Assembly (NCBI GenBank): GCA_965249745.1
Contig: OZ252252.1
Location: 3,968,001 to 4,032,000 of the forward strand
Direction: 5' to 3'
DNA from: JANYHH01 sp965249745
Lineage (GTDB): Bacteria > Deinococcota > Deinococci > Deinococcales > JAAFIG01
Length of the DNA: 64,000 nucleotides
The notes under the pieces were generated by a model, which did no database searches, was not told where the DNA came from, and saw only the letters and a list, made by a program, of their open reading frames with translations. Numbering within the stretch: the stretch's first letter is position 1; each line of letters starts with the position of its first letter. Shown here piece by piece: positions 63,349 through 64,000 of this stretch. A program made the translations under genes and the position numbers.

Positions 63349-63789
63349 CTATGCCTCGCTTGGCACAGCACAATTGAACATCCAGTGAATGCCAAATTTA
63401 TCTGTGATCGAGCCAAAATAAGCGCCCCAGAACATCCGCTCGAGCTTCATGCCAACGTTACCGCCGTCGGAGAGAGCCGCGAATAAGCGCTCGGTTTCCT
63501 CCAACGTGTCAGGTTCCAGATTCAGGTGAACGTTGTCGCCTGGGTTCAGGTTGAAGCCCATTGATTCCGGCGCGTCGGTCCCCATCAGAACGTGACCGCC
63601 GAGAATCGGCAGGGCGACGTTCATGACCAGGTTCCGGTCAGCTTCAGGGATTTGCGGCGATCCACCGTCCGGGTTGCCACCCATTCGCGTGATTGGACCC
63701 AAGAACTCTGTTTGGAAGACCGTCTTGTAAAACAGGAACGCCTCTTCGGTGTTGCGCGGAAAGTTCAGGTACGTGCTGACTCGAGCCAT
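63349..63789 (-). CDS. VOC/PhnB-like glyoxalase-fold protein
   Basis: 146 residues. TYLNFPRNTEEAFLFYKTVF, HVLMGTD and FGIHWMFNC match the PhnB-type branch of the vicinal-oxygen-chelate fold, usually dimeric. AAGGAG lies before the ATG at 63789. Function not predictable. Confidence 0.85.
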   Translation of the reverse strand: MARVSTYLNFPRNTEEAFLFYKTVFQTEFLGPITRMGGNPDGGSPQIPEADRNLVMNVALPILGGHVLMGTDAPESMGFNLNPGDNVHLNLEPDTLEETERLFAALSDGGNVGMKLERMFWGAYFGSITDKFGIHWMFNCAVPSEA

Positions 63790-64000
63790 AGTTTTCTCCT
63801 TGTGCGATGGTGATTTTACCGCCTTCGCATCACGCGTGGGCCAGGTACAACCCTTCGACAACGAGCCAATCGGAGGGATCTTCGAGAAGGTGTTACGACT
63901 CGCCGAAGACCCATGACCTCGAGTGCAGACCGGTTCATCCAATTCTGTTTGCCACCCCGTAAGCCCATATGAAGCGGGACCAACCTGCTCTGACTTATGG

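Overview
The window looks like chromosomal DNA of a Deinococcus-type bacterium (Deinococcales). It is GC-rich. At least 23 protein genes carry a TANNNT -10 box 6-8 nt before the start codon with no room for a ribosome binding site, the leaderless layout known to be common in Deinococcus. The PII protein and the tryptophanyl-tRNA synthetase also resemble Deinococcus-Thermus versions. Gene content is mostly housekeeping and the arrangement is compact, with many ATGA/GTGA overlaps. No prophage, CRISPR array, rRNA operon or complete insertion sequence was seen. The main mobile-type element is a REP-associated tyrosine transposase (RAYT) with REP-like hairpins. The palindrome CTCGAG is hugely over-represented throughout: about 45 copies in the first 10 kb, where only a few are expected.

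Layout. 1-5.1 kb: end of an EAL phosphodiesterase, a YeiH-type exporter, two coupled membrane/surface genes and an orphan sugar-type solute-binding protein. 5.1-13.1 kb: tRNA-Arg, NUDIX hydrolase, ribF, a possible nuclease, quinone reductase, SDR, patatin, a TPR-membrane protein, and two tandem-repeat arrays. 13.4-20.2 kb: a GGDEF-EAL protein, then a trp operon (trpL leader peptide, attenuator, trpE, RAYT, trpS, trpG, ridA) in which the RAYT is fitted tightly between trpE and trpS. 20.3-29.3 kb: Ser/Thr kinase, divergent amt and glnK, pyrF, SDR, GNAT and P450. 29.4-37.8 kb: secreted proteins, a TlpA-like thioredoxin, beta-carbonic anhydrase, CorA, a YpdA-like reductase and two tandem leishmanolysin-like lipoproteins. 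37.9-47.6 kb: fumC, RNase J, a C26 amidotransferase, Asp23/fakA and ftsH. 47.7-52.9 kb: a copper gene cluster (His/Cys-rich protein, MbnP, small secreted protein, MbnH, two CopC, CopD). 53.2-64 kb: rpsT, fabF, acpP, rsmC, a glycosyltransferase, regulators, an ankyrin protein, argS and a VOC protein.

How they work together. The trp genes form an attenuated unit that makes anthranilate synthase (TrpE + TrpG) together with a tryptophanyl-tRNA synthetase, so Trp supply and charging share one control. amt and glnK are a classical transporter/PII sensor pair read from divergent promoters. The copper cluster joins the MbnP/MbnH pair, in which a diheme enzyme is known to oxidise a tryptophan of its partner so that it binds copper, with CopC/CopD handling. 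acpP-fabF and fakA serve fatty-acid and phospholipid metabolism.

Limits: all family names come from reading motifs by eye. No database search, folding program or transcript data were available. Start codons were chosen from -10 spacing, Shine-Dalgarno sequences and overlaps.
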